A stretch of DNA of 64,000 nt. Origin: Deltaproteobacteria bacterium (GTDB taxonomy: Bacteria; Myxococcota_A; UBA796; SXON01). A program made the translations under genes and the position numbers. Positions 1 to 9,800 of the stretch are shown in pieces. The notes under the pieces are model-generated. The model did not search any database. It worked only from the letters and a program-made list of their open reading frames with translations, and was not told the origin of the DNA. Position 1 is the first letter of the stretch; each line of letters begins with the position of its first letter. The DNA lies in contig CANFCK010000001.1 in assembly GCA_947445035.1 (NCBI GenBank), forward strand, positions 238,044 to 302,043, given 5' to 3'.

Positions 1-3000
1 CCCCAGTACACGCCGGAGTGGACCAACCTCTCGGACTCTGACCCGGGCATGACGCTCGTCCAGCTTTTCGCGTGGATGACGGAAATGGTGATCTTCCGGC
101 TCAACCAGGTGCCGGACAAGACCTACATCCACTTCCTCAATTTCATCGGGGAAACACGAAAAGGCGCCCGGCCGGCCTCGGCGCCGGTCACCCTGACTCT
201 ACGCGGGGACGGCGGAATCGACCTGCCGCCCTATGCGCGCTGCGCCACGCGGCAACGGGAAGACTCGACGGCCGTCGACTTCGTCACGGTTGCCGGGCTC
301 TCCGTGCACTCGGCCACGATCACCAGGATCATGGCGGTTCGTGGCGGTCAACGCCCGGCTGTCCGCGAGATTCCGTTCTCCAATCTGCGAGACAATCCCA
401 GCGCACTGTTGTTTGGCGGGGGGCGCGGCGTCGATCTTTTCGAGCTCGATCCTGTTGATTACGGCCCCGACGCCTATACTCCGGACCAGTTCCTCTACGT
501 CAGCCACGAAGACTTGCGGCTGATGAACATCGAGCCCGACGGCGAACGTCCGCTGGGGCGGCTCCGGGTGCGCCGCAGCACCACCGACGGCGACAACCTC
601 AGCGTAGCGGCCTTCTTCCAGTGGGAATACCCCAGCGCCGGCGGGTGGGTCCCGGTCACGACTGACCTCGATCCCGAAGAGAGCCTCGGCCTCCCGGAAA
701 CCACGATCGTGTCGGCGCTTCCGGGCATCACCACCGTCGATCACTTCGGCGAGAACACACCGTTCGCGCTACCCGAACCAGTTGCGAACACGACGTGGTG
801 GATCCGCGGCCGGCTCGACTACGAACGCTGGCTGGCGGGCCGCATGCTCCAGGACCTGGAGATCACCTGGCGGGACGACCGCGGCGGCGAAGAACGCCCG
901 ATCAACAACTGGGAAGTGCGCGCCACCGGCCGCACGCTCGAGCTTTTCCTCCAGGACGTCCCTCCCATCCGGGGTGGGTGGGTCATCCGCTTTGCGCTCG
1001 TCGATCGCGGGGTTCCCGCGGGGCGAAACGGGTATCTGCCCCGGTACCGCTGGTACTACCGGCGCGGCGAAGGTTGGGAGGAGATTCCCCGCGAGCGGGT
1101 CCGCACCGAAGGCACGGTGGTGCTCATCACCGGCCCGCTCACCGACCTGTCCACCGACGGCTACAACCTGCGCGCCGAGCGGATCGAGACGGTCTTCCTC
1201 CAGGGCTTCATCCCCGAGTTGGAGCTGGAGCTCACTTGGGTGCGCCCCATCGAGCTGTCGCTCTTCTGCGGCGACGACCCGCGCCGGTTGGAGCCGCTGC
1301 TGGTCGACGAAGGCCCGTGGTCCCCGTTCCAGCTCGCGGCGATGATGCCGCCGACCATCGGGCGGAAATTCTACATCGGCAGCGATCTCTTCGAGAATCG
1401 TAAGCAGGAGCCGATCATCGTCGAGCTCGACGTGGTCTTCGAGATGAACGGCACGGTCATTCCGGAGCCGACCGAGCTGTACCTGTTGCAGCTGACCTAC
1501 CGGGCCGACGACAACTGGCGCGTCGTCTGGTCGGAAAACAAGGTCTACACCAGCTTTACCTTCGCCGACCTCGACGGTACGGCGGGCGACAAGAAGGCGC
1601 GGGTCACCGGGCCGCGGACCCTCACCCTGGTGCTCGACCCGAAGGCCCAGCTCAAGGGGCTGGCGCGTCACGAAATCGACGGGCGCGAAAGCACGTGGCT
1701 TCGCTTTGAGCTCGTGAAATCCTCGCTCACCGGGCAGGACGAGAAGAAAGTACAGCATCCCATCGTGCCCAAGATCCTGGCGGTGCGCCTCGGCGTGCAG
1801 TCGGCGGTCGGCGCCAAGACCTACGACCAGCCGATGCCGGGCCCCCGCATGGCGCAGGTCGACGATCGCCCCGAGAATCCTCGCCTCACCCGCGCGCTCA
1901 CCCGCGCCGTCGGTCGCCTCGGTGAGTTCTACCCTTTCTTCCCCTTCGTCGAGATCAAGGAAGAAAACCAGGCGCTCTACCTTCAGTTCGACAAGCCGCT
2001 CCCCCGCGGGTCTCGCCACGTGGTCCACGTCCGCACCCGGGGCGAGGCGTATTTGCCCGACGGCGTGGAAGTGCAGTGGGAAATGCTCGAAGCCCAGGCG
2101 TTTGGTCGCTTTACCTGGCGTCGGCTGCACGGTCCTGGCGAAGGCGCCGCCCGCCCCTACCAGCTCACGGGCACCGGCACCCTCGAGTTCCCGCTGCCGG
2201 AGCCCCCGGCCAGCGGTCCCGACGGCTTCTGGTTGCGCGCACGCTTCAGCCTGCCCGCGGGGGCGACGGTGGATCGCCTGCCCCAGATGCCCCCCGTCAC
2301 GCACATGCTGCTCAACACGGTCGAGGTCGTGAACCTGGTGACGGTCCGGACCGAACGGTTCTCGGGCCTCGGGGTCCCCGGGCAAAGCGTGCAACTGCGC
2401 CATGCGCCGATCTTCCTGCACGATCTGGAGCATGAACGCGCGCTCTTCTCCAGAACGGAGACCTTCCCGGACATCGTCGTTTACGTCGAGGATGCCGAAG
2501 GCAACCGCGAGCAGTGGGCGCGGGTCGACGACGGCGCGCTTTTGACGGCGGGCAAAGACGACCGGATCTTCGTGGTGGACGCCACCGAGGGCACGCTCAC
2601 CTTCGGCAACGGCATCCGCGGCAAGATGTTGCCGGTGGGCTCAGCCAACGTCGTGGTCGACCTGTACCGGGTGGTTCCTGGGGCGCGCGGGAACGTCGCG
2701 GCGGGCGATATCAACGTGATCGAAGGCTACGCCGACTCGGTCAAGGCCGAGAACCTACTCCCAGCATCTGGTGGTCGCGACGCGGAGACCATCGACGAGA
2801 TCATCCGGCGGGCGCCGAGCCTGTTGACCAGTCGCGACAGGGCGGTGACCCAGACCGACTTCGCCATCATCGCCCAGGAAGCCAGCGGCGAAGTGGCTCG
2901 GGCGTCGTGCGACGGCAAGATGGGGGGCGATGGGTTGGTCGAGGTGGTGATCCTTCCGCGCCGTCGCGAAGGCGAATCGCTCCCCGATCCGCTCTTGGGC

Positions 3001-3441
3001 ACGGGGCTCCGCGATCACGTCCAGGGCTACCTCAAACGCCGGTGCCTCATCAATGTGACTCCGGTCGTGCGGCTGGCTTCGTTCTTGCCGATCGATCTCA
3101 GCGTCACCCTGCGCTTGCGTCCCAACGCAAATTTGCTCGCCGTGCGCGAAGCCGCCCAACGCTGGACGGAAGCGTTCCTCGATCCGTATGTGGGCGGTCT
3201 GGACGGCACGGGCTGGCCCTTCCGCGGCACGGTGTACGGCCAGGACTTTGCCAGGATGGTGGCTGATATTCCAGACGTGCGCCACGTGATCGACGTGCAG
3301 TTGTTCGACGTCTCGGGCGACAAACGCCGGCGCGGCGTGCCCGGTTGGGAAGAGGGCGAGGGCGTCGGCGAGATTGTCCTGTCTGATTGCGACCTTTTTG
3401 AGGTTCGGCGCGTCCGGGTGCGCACCGAGGACGGCGAATGA
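1..3441 (+). CDS. Baseplate J-like protein of a contractile injection system (5' partial)
   Basis: The reading frame is open from base 1, and the residues before the first Met (YTPEWTNLSDSDPGMTLVQL) already match the conserved N-terminal region of the family, so the true start lies upstream of the window. About 1146 residues are visible. The region coded at about 2480-2990 carries the baseplate J/gp47-type core, with TEGTLTFGNGIRGKMLPVG and the RAPSLLTSRDRAVTQTDF segment, typical of large putative baseplate assembly proteins of extracellular contractile injection systems (Afp11/Pvc11-like) and phage tails. The role would be a baseplate wedge component linking sheath and spike. It overlaps the next gene by 4 nt (ATGA), so the two are translationally coupled. 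Family assignment is firm; the eCIS versus prophage distinction is inferred because the rest of the locus is outside the window. Confidence 0.85.
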   Translation, partial: PQYTPEWTNLSDSDPGMTLVQLFAWMTEMVIFRLNQVPDKTYIHFLNFIGETRKGARPASAPVTLTLRGDGGIDLPPYARCATRQREDSTAVDFVTVAGLSVHSATITRIMAVRGGQRPAVREIPFSNLRDNPSALLFGGGRGVDLFELDPVDYGPDAYTPDQFLYVSHEDLRLMNIEPDGERPLGRLRVRRSTTDGDNLSVAAFFQWEYPSAGGWVPVTTDLDPEESLGLPETTIVSALPGITTVDHFGENTPFALPEPVANTTWWIRGRLDYERWLAGRMLQDLEITWRDDRGGEERPINNWEVRATGRTLELFLQDVPPIRGGWVIRFALVDRGVPAGRNGYLPRYRWYYRRGEGWEEIPRERVRTEGTVVLITGPLTDLSTDGYNLRAERIETVFLQGFIPELELELTWVRPIELSLFCGDDPRRLEPLLVDEGPWSPFQLAAMMPPTIGRKFYIGSDLFENRKQEPIIVELDVVFEMNGTVIPEPTELYLLQLTYRADDNWRVVWSENKVYTSFTFADLDGTAGDKKARVTGPRTLTLVLDPKAQLKGLARHEIDGRESTWLRFELVKSSLTGQDEKKVQHPIVPKILAVRLGVQSAVGAKTYDQPMPGPRMAQVDDRPENPRLTRALTRAVGRLGEFYPFFPFVEIKEENQALYLQFDKPLPRGSRHVVHVRTRGEAYLPDGVEVQWEMLEAQAFGRFTWRRLHGPGEGAARPYQLTGTGTLEFPLPEPPASGPDGFWLRARFSLPAGATVDRLPQMPPVTHMLLNTVEVVNLVTVRTERFSGLGVPGQSVQLRHAPIFLHDLEHERALFSRTETFPDIVVYVEDAEGNREQWARVDDGALLTAGKDDRIFVVDATEGTLTFGNGIRGKMLPVGSANVVVDLYRVVPGARGNVAAGDINVIEGYADSVKAENLLPASGGRDAETIDEIIRRAPSLLTSRDRAVTQTDFAIIAQEASGEVARASCDGKMGGDGLVEVVILPRRREGESLPDPLLGTGLRDHVQGYLKRRCLINVTPVVRLASFLPIDLSVTLRLRPNANLLAVREAAQRWTEAFLDPYVGGLDGTGWPFRGTVYGQDFARMVADIPDVRHVIDVQLFDVSGDKRRRGVPGWEEGEGVGEIVLSDCDLFEVRRVRVRTEDGE

Positions 3442-4532
3442 CCCGGGCGCTCGCGCGCACCACTCCTGGTCGCGGGGCGTCCGATTTCCGGTACCTCGAG
3501 GACGTCGTCCGCATCGGCTACCCCGTGCGCGACGCCCAGGTGTACCTCAACCGCCACCTCGGAAACCCTGTTGGTTACCGTCTCGTAGAGGCCCTGCGCG
3601 GCGAACGGGTCGGCTGCGTCCGCTCGATCGAGGTCGAAACGGCTGCGGGTGGCGAGCCCCTCTTCATCCGGTCGATCCGACTGCTCCCCGACGGGTCTCC
3701 GGCCTCGCACTACACCCCGGAGGAGCTGGTCTCTATCCACGCCGAAGTGGTGACGCCGGATGGGCGGCCCCCCGGCGCGCTCGGCAGCCGCGATCGCATC
3801 ATCCTCCACGTGCCGGTTCGTGGTTATCTGCGCTTTCTTCCAGGGCTATACCAGGGCGCCGTGCCGGCCCAGCGGCGCGACGCGGTGCGCGCCGACGAAG
3901 TCTCTGCCCAGACCTGGGGCCAGCCGCAGGCGGTCCAGGGCACCGAGCTCCAGGGCTTCAACGCCGAAGCGCTCCGGCGTTTCTTGGCGATCTTCCAGCA
4001 TGTGATGACCACGATCACCGATCGGGTGGACGGCATCCCCCAGCTGATCGACCCGATCGCGACCGACCCGCGCTTTTTGCCCTGGATCGCCAGCTGGGTC
4101 AGCTTTCCCCTCGATAGTTCGCTGCCCATCCACCAGCAGCGCGAGCTGGTGCGCCGCGCCATCCGGCTGTACCGCACCCGCGGCACCGTCGCCGGCGTAG
4201 AAGAGATGATTCGGGTCCTCACGGCCGCCCCCGTCCGCATCGCCGAAACGCGCGCGCCGAACGCCTTCACGCTCGGTCGCAGCACGCTCGCAGGGGGACC
4301 GACCGTCGAGGCCCGGTACATGCGCGATGAGCCGGCCGGCCACTTTCTGGTCGAGCCGGGCCGCGCGCCGACCACCTTCTTCGCGCTGGTCTTGGAACCC
4401 AAGGCGGCGTTCAAGAAACGTTTCGGCGAGCGCGCCCCCGGGGTGCTGCGTCGAATTGCCCAGATCGTCTCGAGCGAAAAGCCCGGGCACGTCTCGTTCT
4501 CGATTCTCTTTGATGCCGGAGGGCAGCCGTGA
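3438..4532 (+). CDS. Tail protein I (P2 gpI)-like baseplate protein
   Basis: This 364-residue protein contains a segment (about residues 130-270) typical of phage tail protein I-like domains. It reads FLPGLYQ, then a helix-rich stretch, RFLPWIASWVSFPLD, and RELVRRAIRLYRTRGTVAGVE. In contractile systems such proteins pack against the J-like wedge in the baseplate (Afp12/P2 gpI position). The ATG overlaps the TGA of the J-like gene, and its own TGA overlaps the next ATG, so three genes form one coupled unit. The N-terminal about 120 residues are less recognisable. No lytic or integrase genes lie nearby, which favours a domesticated injection system over a prophage, but only the 3' end of the locus is visible. 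Confidence 0.8.
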   Translation: MTRALARTTPGRGASDFRYLEDVVRIGYPVRDAQVYLNRHLGNPVGYRLVEALRGERVGCVRSIEVETAAGGEPLFIRSIRLLPDGSPASHYTPEELVSIHAEVVTPDGRPPGALGSRDRIILHVPVRGYLRFLPGLYQGAVPAQRRDAVRADEVSAQTWGQPQAVQGTELQGFNAEALRRFLAIFQHVMTTITDRVDGIPQLIDPIATDPRFLPWIASWVSFPLDSSLPIHQQRELVRRAIRLYRTRGTVAGVEEMIRVLTAAPVRIAETRAPNAFTLGRSTLAGGPTVEARYMRDEPAGHFLVEPGRAPTTFFALVLEPKAAFKKRFGERAPGVLRRIAQIVSSEKPGHVSFSILFDAGGQP

Positions 4533-5470
4533 ACCCCAAGAGCCAGTTTCAGCTCAGCCGCCTGCGCGCCTTCGAAGGCCTCTGTCTTACCGCCAAGGAC
4601 CTCGGCGACGAGCAGAGCTACCACCGCCGCAACCTCCAGCGTCATGTGCTCCATATGCACGGCCATGGTATCGTTCAAGGTTTGCAGGTTGAAATCGAGC
4701 AGCGCAAGGACAAGTACGTCGCGGTGATCCAGCCCGGCTACGGCGTCACCCGCATCGGTCAGGGTGTGCTCCTGGCGGATGCGGTTGCCGTGCCATTGGA
4801 GGTGCCTCGGCAGGACGGCGAATACATGCTGTGGCTCTTCCACGTCGAAGGCGCCGACGAGTCCGACATGCGGCCCATCTTCGACACTGGAGAGCAGTCG
4901 GCCGCGCGGACCCGTGAAACCTGCGCGCCCCGCATGCACGCCATCGACGAAGATCAGCCTGATGCCATCGCGCTCACCCGCATCAACGTGCGCCTCGGCC
5001 GTATGGTCCAGGTTTTGCTCCCGGTCCCGCGTGCCGGTCGGCAGGCCCGCGCCGCCGAGAGTTACCTCAAGCCCCGCGTCGTCGACTTCATCCGCCTCAA
5101 CAAGGCGATTGTGAACAACCTTTTCCGTACCTCGCAGCTGGCAGAGCTCGACCTCGGCGCCCTCGGCTTCTACAGCGCCCTGGTCTCCTCGGAGTTCCTG
5201 CTGATTGAAGAAGGCACATCTGATCGTGTGCTTTACCGCACCGCCGGCTCGCTCATCAACTACGCGCACGACTTCTACAACCCGCTCCCGCGCTCGTTGG
5301 AGCGGATCGACAAGTTCAAGGAGTTCGTGCGCCGCGTCAACGCCGAGGTGCCCGGTTCCGACCAGGGCGACGAGATCTGGTTGCGCTGGTTCGACAAGTT
5401 CGAGCGGCTTTTGCAGCCACTGGGCAAGATCGCCGAAGAGCTCGAAAAGACGGTCGAAGCGCAACGCTGA
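4529..5470 (+). CDS. Injection-system-associated protein of unknown function
   Basis: This 313-residue soluble protein has no signal peptide and no membrane segment. Its N-terminus (residues about 8-60) has the pattern LRAFEGLCLTAKDLGDEQSY, then HVLHMHGHGIVQGLQVEI and a PGYGVTRIGQ turn. I associate this pattern with uncharacterised proteins encoded beside tail baseplate genes. The C-terminal half is helical and ends in an acidic/basic helix (about residues 255-313). Its ATG overlaps the stop of the gpI-like gene by 4 nt, so it is made with the baseplate proteins and probably contributes to the particle or its assembly. A precise role cannot be read from the sequence. Confidence 0.6.
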   Translation: MNPKSQFQLSRLRAFEGLCLTAKDLGDEQSYHRRNLQRHVLHMHGHGIVQGLQVEIEQRKDKYVAVIQPGYGVTRIGQGVLLADAVAVPLEVPRQDGEYMLWLFHVEGADESDMRPIFDTGEQSAARTRETCAPRMHAIDEDQPDAIALTRINVRLGRMVQVLLPVPRAGRQARAAESYLKPRVVDFIRLNKAIVNNLFRTSQLAELDLGALGFYSALVSSEFLLIEEGTSDRVLYRTAGSLINYAHDFYNPLPRSLERIDKFKEFVRRVNAEVPGSDQGDEIWLRWFDKFERLLQPLGKIAEELEKTVEAQR

Positions 5471-5647
5471 CTTGGTCTTGGCAGCGCGCCAGGACCGGAC
5501 GTCTTTGCCTGGCGGCGGGCCGCCCGCGCGCTGCGGAGCCGTTGGCACGCTTCGACTGATACCCACCACGTCGACGCGGAGTGGTAGCCGCCCAACGCCG
5601 TCACGGGTTGTCTCGGCGTCCTTGCCGGGTTAGCCGGGCCGCGGCGT

Positions 5648-5651
5648 GAGG
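5648..5651 (+). promoter_or_regulatory. Shine-Dalgarno GAGG that fixes the infA start
   Basis: GAGG lies 5 nt before a TTG codon at 5657. The in-frame GTG at 5651 overlaps this element and has no SD of its own. Initiation at TTG gives the canonical 72-residue IF-1, which supports this reading. Confidence 0.55.
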
Positions 5652-5656
5652 TGTCT

Positions 5657-5875
5657 TTGGCGAGTGACGACCTGATCGAGATCGACGGCGTGGTGAAGGA
5701 AGTGTTCCCCGGTGGGGCGTTCCTGGTGCAAACCGAGGCGGGAACCCCCGTTCACGCCCAGCTCGCGGGCAAGCTGCGCCGCTTCCGCATCCGCGTCGTG
5801 CTCGGCGATCGTGTCACCGTCGCGGTCAGCCCCTACGATCTCAGCAAGGGCGTGATCCGGTTTCGGCACAAGTAG
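5657..5875 (+). CDS. infA: Translation initiation factor IF-1
   Basis: This is a small OB-fold protein of the S1 type that binds the 30S A site during initiation. The sequence has the family signatures DLIEIDGVVKEVFPGGAFLV, then HAQLAGKLRRFRIRV, GDRVTVAVSPYDLSKG and a terminal IRFRHK. From TTG at 5657 the product is exactly 72 residues, the usual bacterial length, beginning MASDDLIE. A GTG two codons upstream (5651) would add two residues but has no ribosome site. The gene stands alone between the injection-system locus and decayed DNA, with no ribosomal protein genes beside it. The 180 bp before it shows no recognisable gene; it holds a GC-rich palindrome near 5513-5524 without a T tract. 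Confidence 0.93.
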   Translation: MASDDLIEIDGVVKEVFPGGAFLVQTEAGTPVHAQLAGKLRRFRIRVVLGDRVTVAVSPYDLSKGVIRFRHK

Positions 5876-5932
5876 GGCCGCCTACCTTCGGCGCTCGTTC
5901 GTGCGCTATAGGTAAATATTCGGTAGCATTGA

Positions 5933-6403
5933 ACGCCGTCCGCGCCCGGCTCCGGTGTCGGCGGCGCCTACGACAGCGGTGCGGTCCACGTCGCGCGCGG
6001 GCCGACCGCCGGGATCGTGGCACTCGCGAGCGCCGAGCTGCCGATGTACGGCGACGGCTTTGAGTTCGGGACCTGTCTCGACGCGGGTGATCTCGCCGAC
6101 GACGGGCTCGACGATCTCGTCGTCGGCACCCTGCAGCATTTCGGAGAGTGGCTCCCCGGCTACTCGACCACCACCACCACCCTCTCCGTGCTGTTCGGCG
6201 TCGATCTCGCGACGGGCACACGGACGCAGCTGGGCCGGGGTTGGGGCTCCTCCGCGATAGACGCGGCCGAAGGGGCGGGGTACGCCGCAATGATCGCCGA
6301 TCTTTCCGGAGATGGGTACCCCGATGTCGTAGCCGGTGCCGGGCAGAAGAGCGGCGCCACCGCCAGCACCACCGTCGAGTTGTGGGCCGGCACCGGCCCG
6401 TAG
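5933..6403 (+). pseudogene. FG-GAP repeat protein fragment
   Basis: From 5933 the frame encodes two clear FG-GAP (integrin alpha-type beta-propeller) blades. The first reads GGAYDSGAVHVARGP, followed by DAGDLADDGLDDLVVG. The second reads MIADLSGDGYPDVVAGAG and runs up to a TAG at 6401. Upstream the frame is closed by TGA at 5930, and there is no signal peptide or start matching the secreted family. GTG at 6017 would begin inside a blade. Full-length relatives carry seven blades and an export signal, so this is most simply the C-terminal remnant of a secreted surface protein. Confidence 0.6.
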
Positions 6404-6408
6404 CCCCG

Positions 6409-6495
6409 CTACGCCCCCCGATCGTCGATAGCACGCAGCTTGCGGAAGCGGTCGTAGCGCTGCGCGGCGAGCTCCTCGGCGCTCAGAGCGTGCGT
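6409..6495 (-). pseudogene. Possible remnant of an accA-like C-terminus
   Basis: The minus strand encodes LSAEELAAQRYDRFRKL ending at a TAG (6409-6411). This resembles the C-terminal tail of the acetyl-CoA carboxylase carboxyltransferase alpha subunit, where an EEL..QRY.KFR pattern is common. A stop codon lies just upstream in the same frame, before a C15 homopolymer, so at most 28 residues remain. The match is short and could be chance. Confidence 0.25.
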
Positions 6496-6508
6496 TCGCC
6501 AACGTCAT

Positions 6509-6523
6509 CCCCCCCCCCCCCCC
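6509..6523. repeat. C15 homopolymer tract
   Basis: Fifteen consecutive C residues lie in non-coding, decayed DNA. No intact gene spans the tract, so a phase-variation role is not supported. It may mark slippage or an assembly weak point. Confidence 0.9.
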
Positions 6524-6863
6524 AGATGCGGCCTGATGGGGTGTCGGGGGGCCGACGAGCCAGCCAGCCAATGGACCAACGCTCACTATCTCTAAGGCGG
6601 CCCGCGCGACCGCGCCGTCGTGGGCTGCCAGGCCGCAACCAGGGGTGGATACCTCGGGACGGGCCGCATCCAGGGGGGCTTGGCTCGACGAGCCCGGGCA
6701 GCACCGTCCGGCGCCGCCCATCCAGCGTCCGCACGCGTCAGACTCGCGCCTCCCCCAGGGCTGCGGGAGCAGCTGGCCGCCTCCGCGAAGCAGGGGACAG
6801 CTGCATTCCAGAGGATTGCGGTCGGGCTGCTCAAGCTTTTGGCCCACTGACCGATGCGCGCTC
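6524..6863. other. No recognisable gene
   Basis: Between the C tract and the start of the large beta-helix gene I see only low-complexity GC-rich sequence, including a short CCAG-type repeat near 6562. Open frames here do not resemble any protein family, and no SD or TAnnnT element precedes the ATG at 6864. Confidence 0.5.
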
Positions 6864-9800
6864 ATGTTCCTGCTCATGCTCGCCCAAGCCACGGCCGCCA
6901 CGCTCCTTGTCGGGGTCGACGCGGACACCATCCAGGAGACGATCGACCTCGCGGCTGACGGCGATGTCATCGAGATTCCCGCGGGCACGTGGACCGAGGC
7001 GATCGACTTCGGCGACCGGTCGATCACCATCCGTGGCGTCGGCGTAGGGGCGGGCGGCACGGTCTTGGCGCCGGGCAGCTCGGACGACGTCGTCACCATG
7101 ACCAGCGGCCGCGCCTGCCAGCTGGAGGACCTGGAAATCCAGCCCTACGGCGCGACCGGCGTGCACCTCGAAAATGGCGAGCTGAACCTGCTGGGCGTGA
7201 CCATCGTGTCGGCTGGCAACTCGACCGCGCGGGGCGGGGCGCTGTACGTGGACGGCGGCGAGCTGAGCCTCGACACCGTGGTGATCACCGGCTCGACCGC
7301 GGCGTACGGCGCCCATCTTTACGCCACCAGCGGCGCCGTCGTCACCGCCAGCGACCTCACCCTGACGGGCGGCAGCGCCACGTACGGCGGCGCGATCTAC
7401 GCCGAGGACGGCAGCACCCTCACGCTCTTGAGCGTGACCGCGACCGGCCCGACGGCCAGCGCGCACGGCGGCTTCGCCTACCTGAACCACGCCGACTTCA
7501 CCGCCACCGACCTGGTCCTGGCCGATCCGAGCGGTCGCAACAGCTACGGCGTGGGCTTCTACTTGACCGATCACAGCACGCTCGGCTTGATGTCGAGCTC
7601 GGTGAGCGGCGCCAAAGCGAGCGGTCGCTCCGGTGGCTACGGCGGCGGGGCCGGGTGGCTGGGCGATGGCTCCACCGCGACGATCGACGACTCCACTTTC
7701 TCGGACAACGTGGCCTGGGACGGCGGCGTCTTCGCACTTTCCGGCGCCGCAACCGCCGCCTTCACCTCGGTCCGCTTCGAGGACAACCTCGCCGACACCC
7801 AAGGCGGAGCGCTCAGCCTTACCGACGGCGCCTCCGCCACGTGCGACGCCTGTATCTTCACCGGCAACCAGGCCGCGGACGGCGGCGGGTTGGCGCTCGG
7901 GAGCGGCACGACCTTCTCCGAAAACGGCGGCGCCTGGACCAACAACGACGCGACCAGCACAGGCGGCGGCGTGTTCATGGCCGGGACCGCGGCGCTCGAC
8001 GTCTCGGGCAGCAGCTACTCTGCCAACGGTGCGGACTCCGACGGGGGCGCCATCTTCGGGGCCGGCGAGGTCGTGCTGGACGACTGTAGTTTTTCCTCGA
8101 ACCTCTCCCGCGGCGGTGATGGGGGGGCGATTGCCGGCGATGCCGAGTTGAACGTGACCGGCAGCGTCTTCGACAGCAACAGCGCGCGACTCGGCAACGG
8201 CGGCGCGTTGGGCGTTGACGGCGAGACCTCGATCAGCTCTTGCCGCTTCGAGGGCAACGATGCCGACGAGTCGGGGGGCGGCGTCTGGGCGACGGGTGCC
8301 AGCATCACGTTGTGGGAGGCCCACTTCTTCCGCAACACGGCCGGCAGCTACGGCGGTGGGGTCGCGACCAGCGGCACCCCGGTCGTGAGCATCGTTCGCT
8401 CGTATCTGCATGGCAACGAGGCCAAGAACGGCGGCGCCATCGCGCTGTACGACGCCGACGCCAGCGCCGTGCTCACCAACCTCCGCGTGACCGACAACGT
8501 CGCAGCGCAAGACGGCGGCGGTCTCTATCTACACGGCAGCGCCGAGCTCGAAGTGATCAACAACAGCTTTGCCGGTAACGACGGTGCCCGCAACGGCGGC
8601 CACCTGTACGCGGCGGCCGCGCTCTCGCTGGTCAACAACATCTTCTCTAGCGCGGTCGACGGCGGCGCCACCTACGGCACCGCCGCGACGACCGACCGCT
8701 ACAACAACCTCGTCTGGGACAACTCGGGCGGCGACTGGAACGGCTGGAGCGACGTCACGGGCACCAGCGGCAACGTCGAAGGCGACCCGCTCTTCGAGTC
8801 CTTCTCGGCCGATGGCGACGAAGCCGACGACAGCTTGTTTCTCGCTGACGGCAGCCCGGCTATCGACGCGGGCAGCGCTGGCATCTTCGATCCGGACGGC
8901 ACCCGCTCCGACATCGGCGCCTTCGGGGGTCCCGACGCGGACGTGGCCGACGACGACGGCGACGGCTTCTTCGACAATGTCGATTGCGACGATTCCGACC
9001 CGGCCATCAACCCTGCGGAGACCGACGTCCCCTACGATGGCATCGATCAGGACTGCCTCGGTGGCGACATCGTGGACGCCGACCTTGATGGCTACGACGC
9101 CGGCCTGACCGGCGGCGGCGACTGTGACGACGCGGACGCGGCCATCCACCCCGGCGCCCCCGAGCGTTGGTACGACGGCCTCGACACCGACTGCTCCAAC
9201 TCCAGCGACTACGACAAAGACGGCGACCACCACGACGCCGCCTTCCAAGCGGGGGGCGACGACTGCGACGACGAGGACTTGACCATCCACGGCGGCGCGC
9301 TCGAAATCTGGTACGACGGCATCGACCAGGACTGCGACGGGCGCAACGACTACGACCGCGACAAAGACGGCTTCATCGCCTGGGATCACGGCGGCTCGGA
9401 CTGCGACGACTACAACGCCGCCCGCCATCCCGGCAACGAGGAGATTCCCTACGACGGCATCGACGCGGATTGCGACGGCGCCGACGTCGTGGACGTGGAC
9501 GGCGATGGCTGGGTGGCCGAAGAGGCCGGCGGCACCGACTGCAACGACGCCCAGGCGACCGTGTTTCCTGGCGCGGTCGAAGACCCCATCGACGGCTTCG
9601 ACAACGACTGCGACGGCTTTTCCGAGTGGGACCGCGATGGCGACGGTTACGACGACGAGGTCTACGGCGGCGGCGACTGCCAGGACTTCGACGCCGAGAT
9701 CCACCCCGACGCCCGCGAAGTCTGGTACGACGGCTACGATCAGGACTGTGACGGTCGCGACGACGACCAGGACGCCGACGGCTACGCCATCGCCGACGAC

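Noticed and set aside
769-2433. Long open frame on the minus strand inside the baseplate gene
   Set aside because: High GC gives long antisense frames throughout. This one has no start signal, Arg/Gly/Ala-rich composition and no family resemblance, while the plus strand matches a known protein across the same bases.
6509-6523. C15 tract as a phase-variation switch
   Set aside because: No intact coding region or promoter spans it; both sides are non-coding or decayed.
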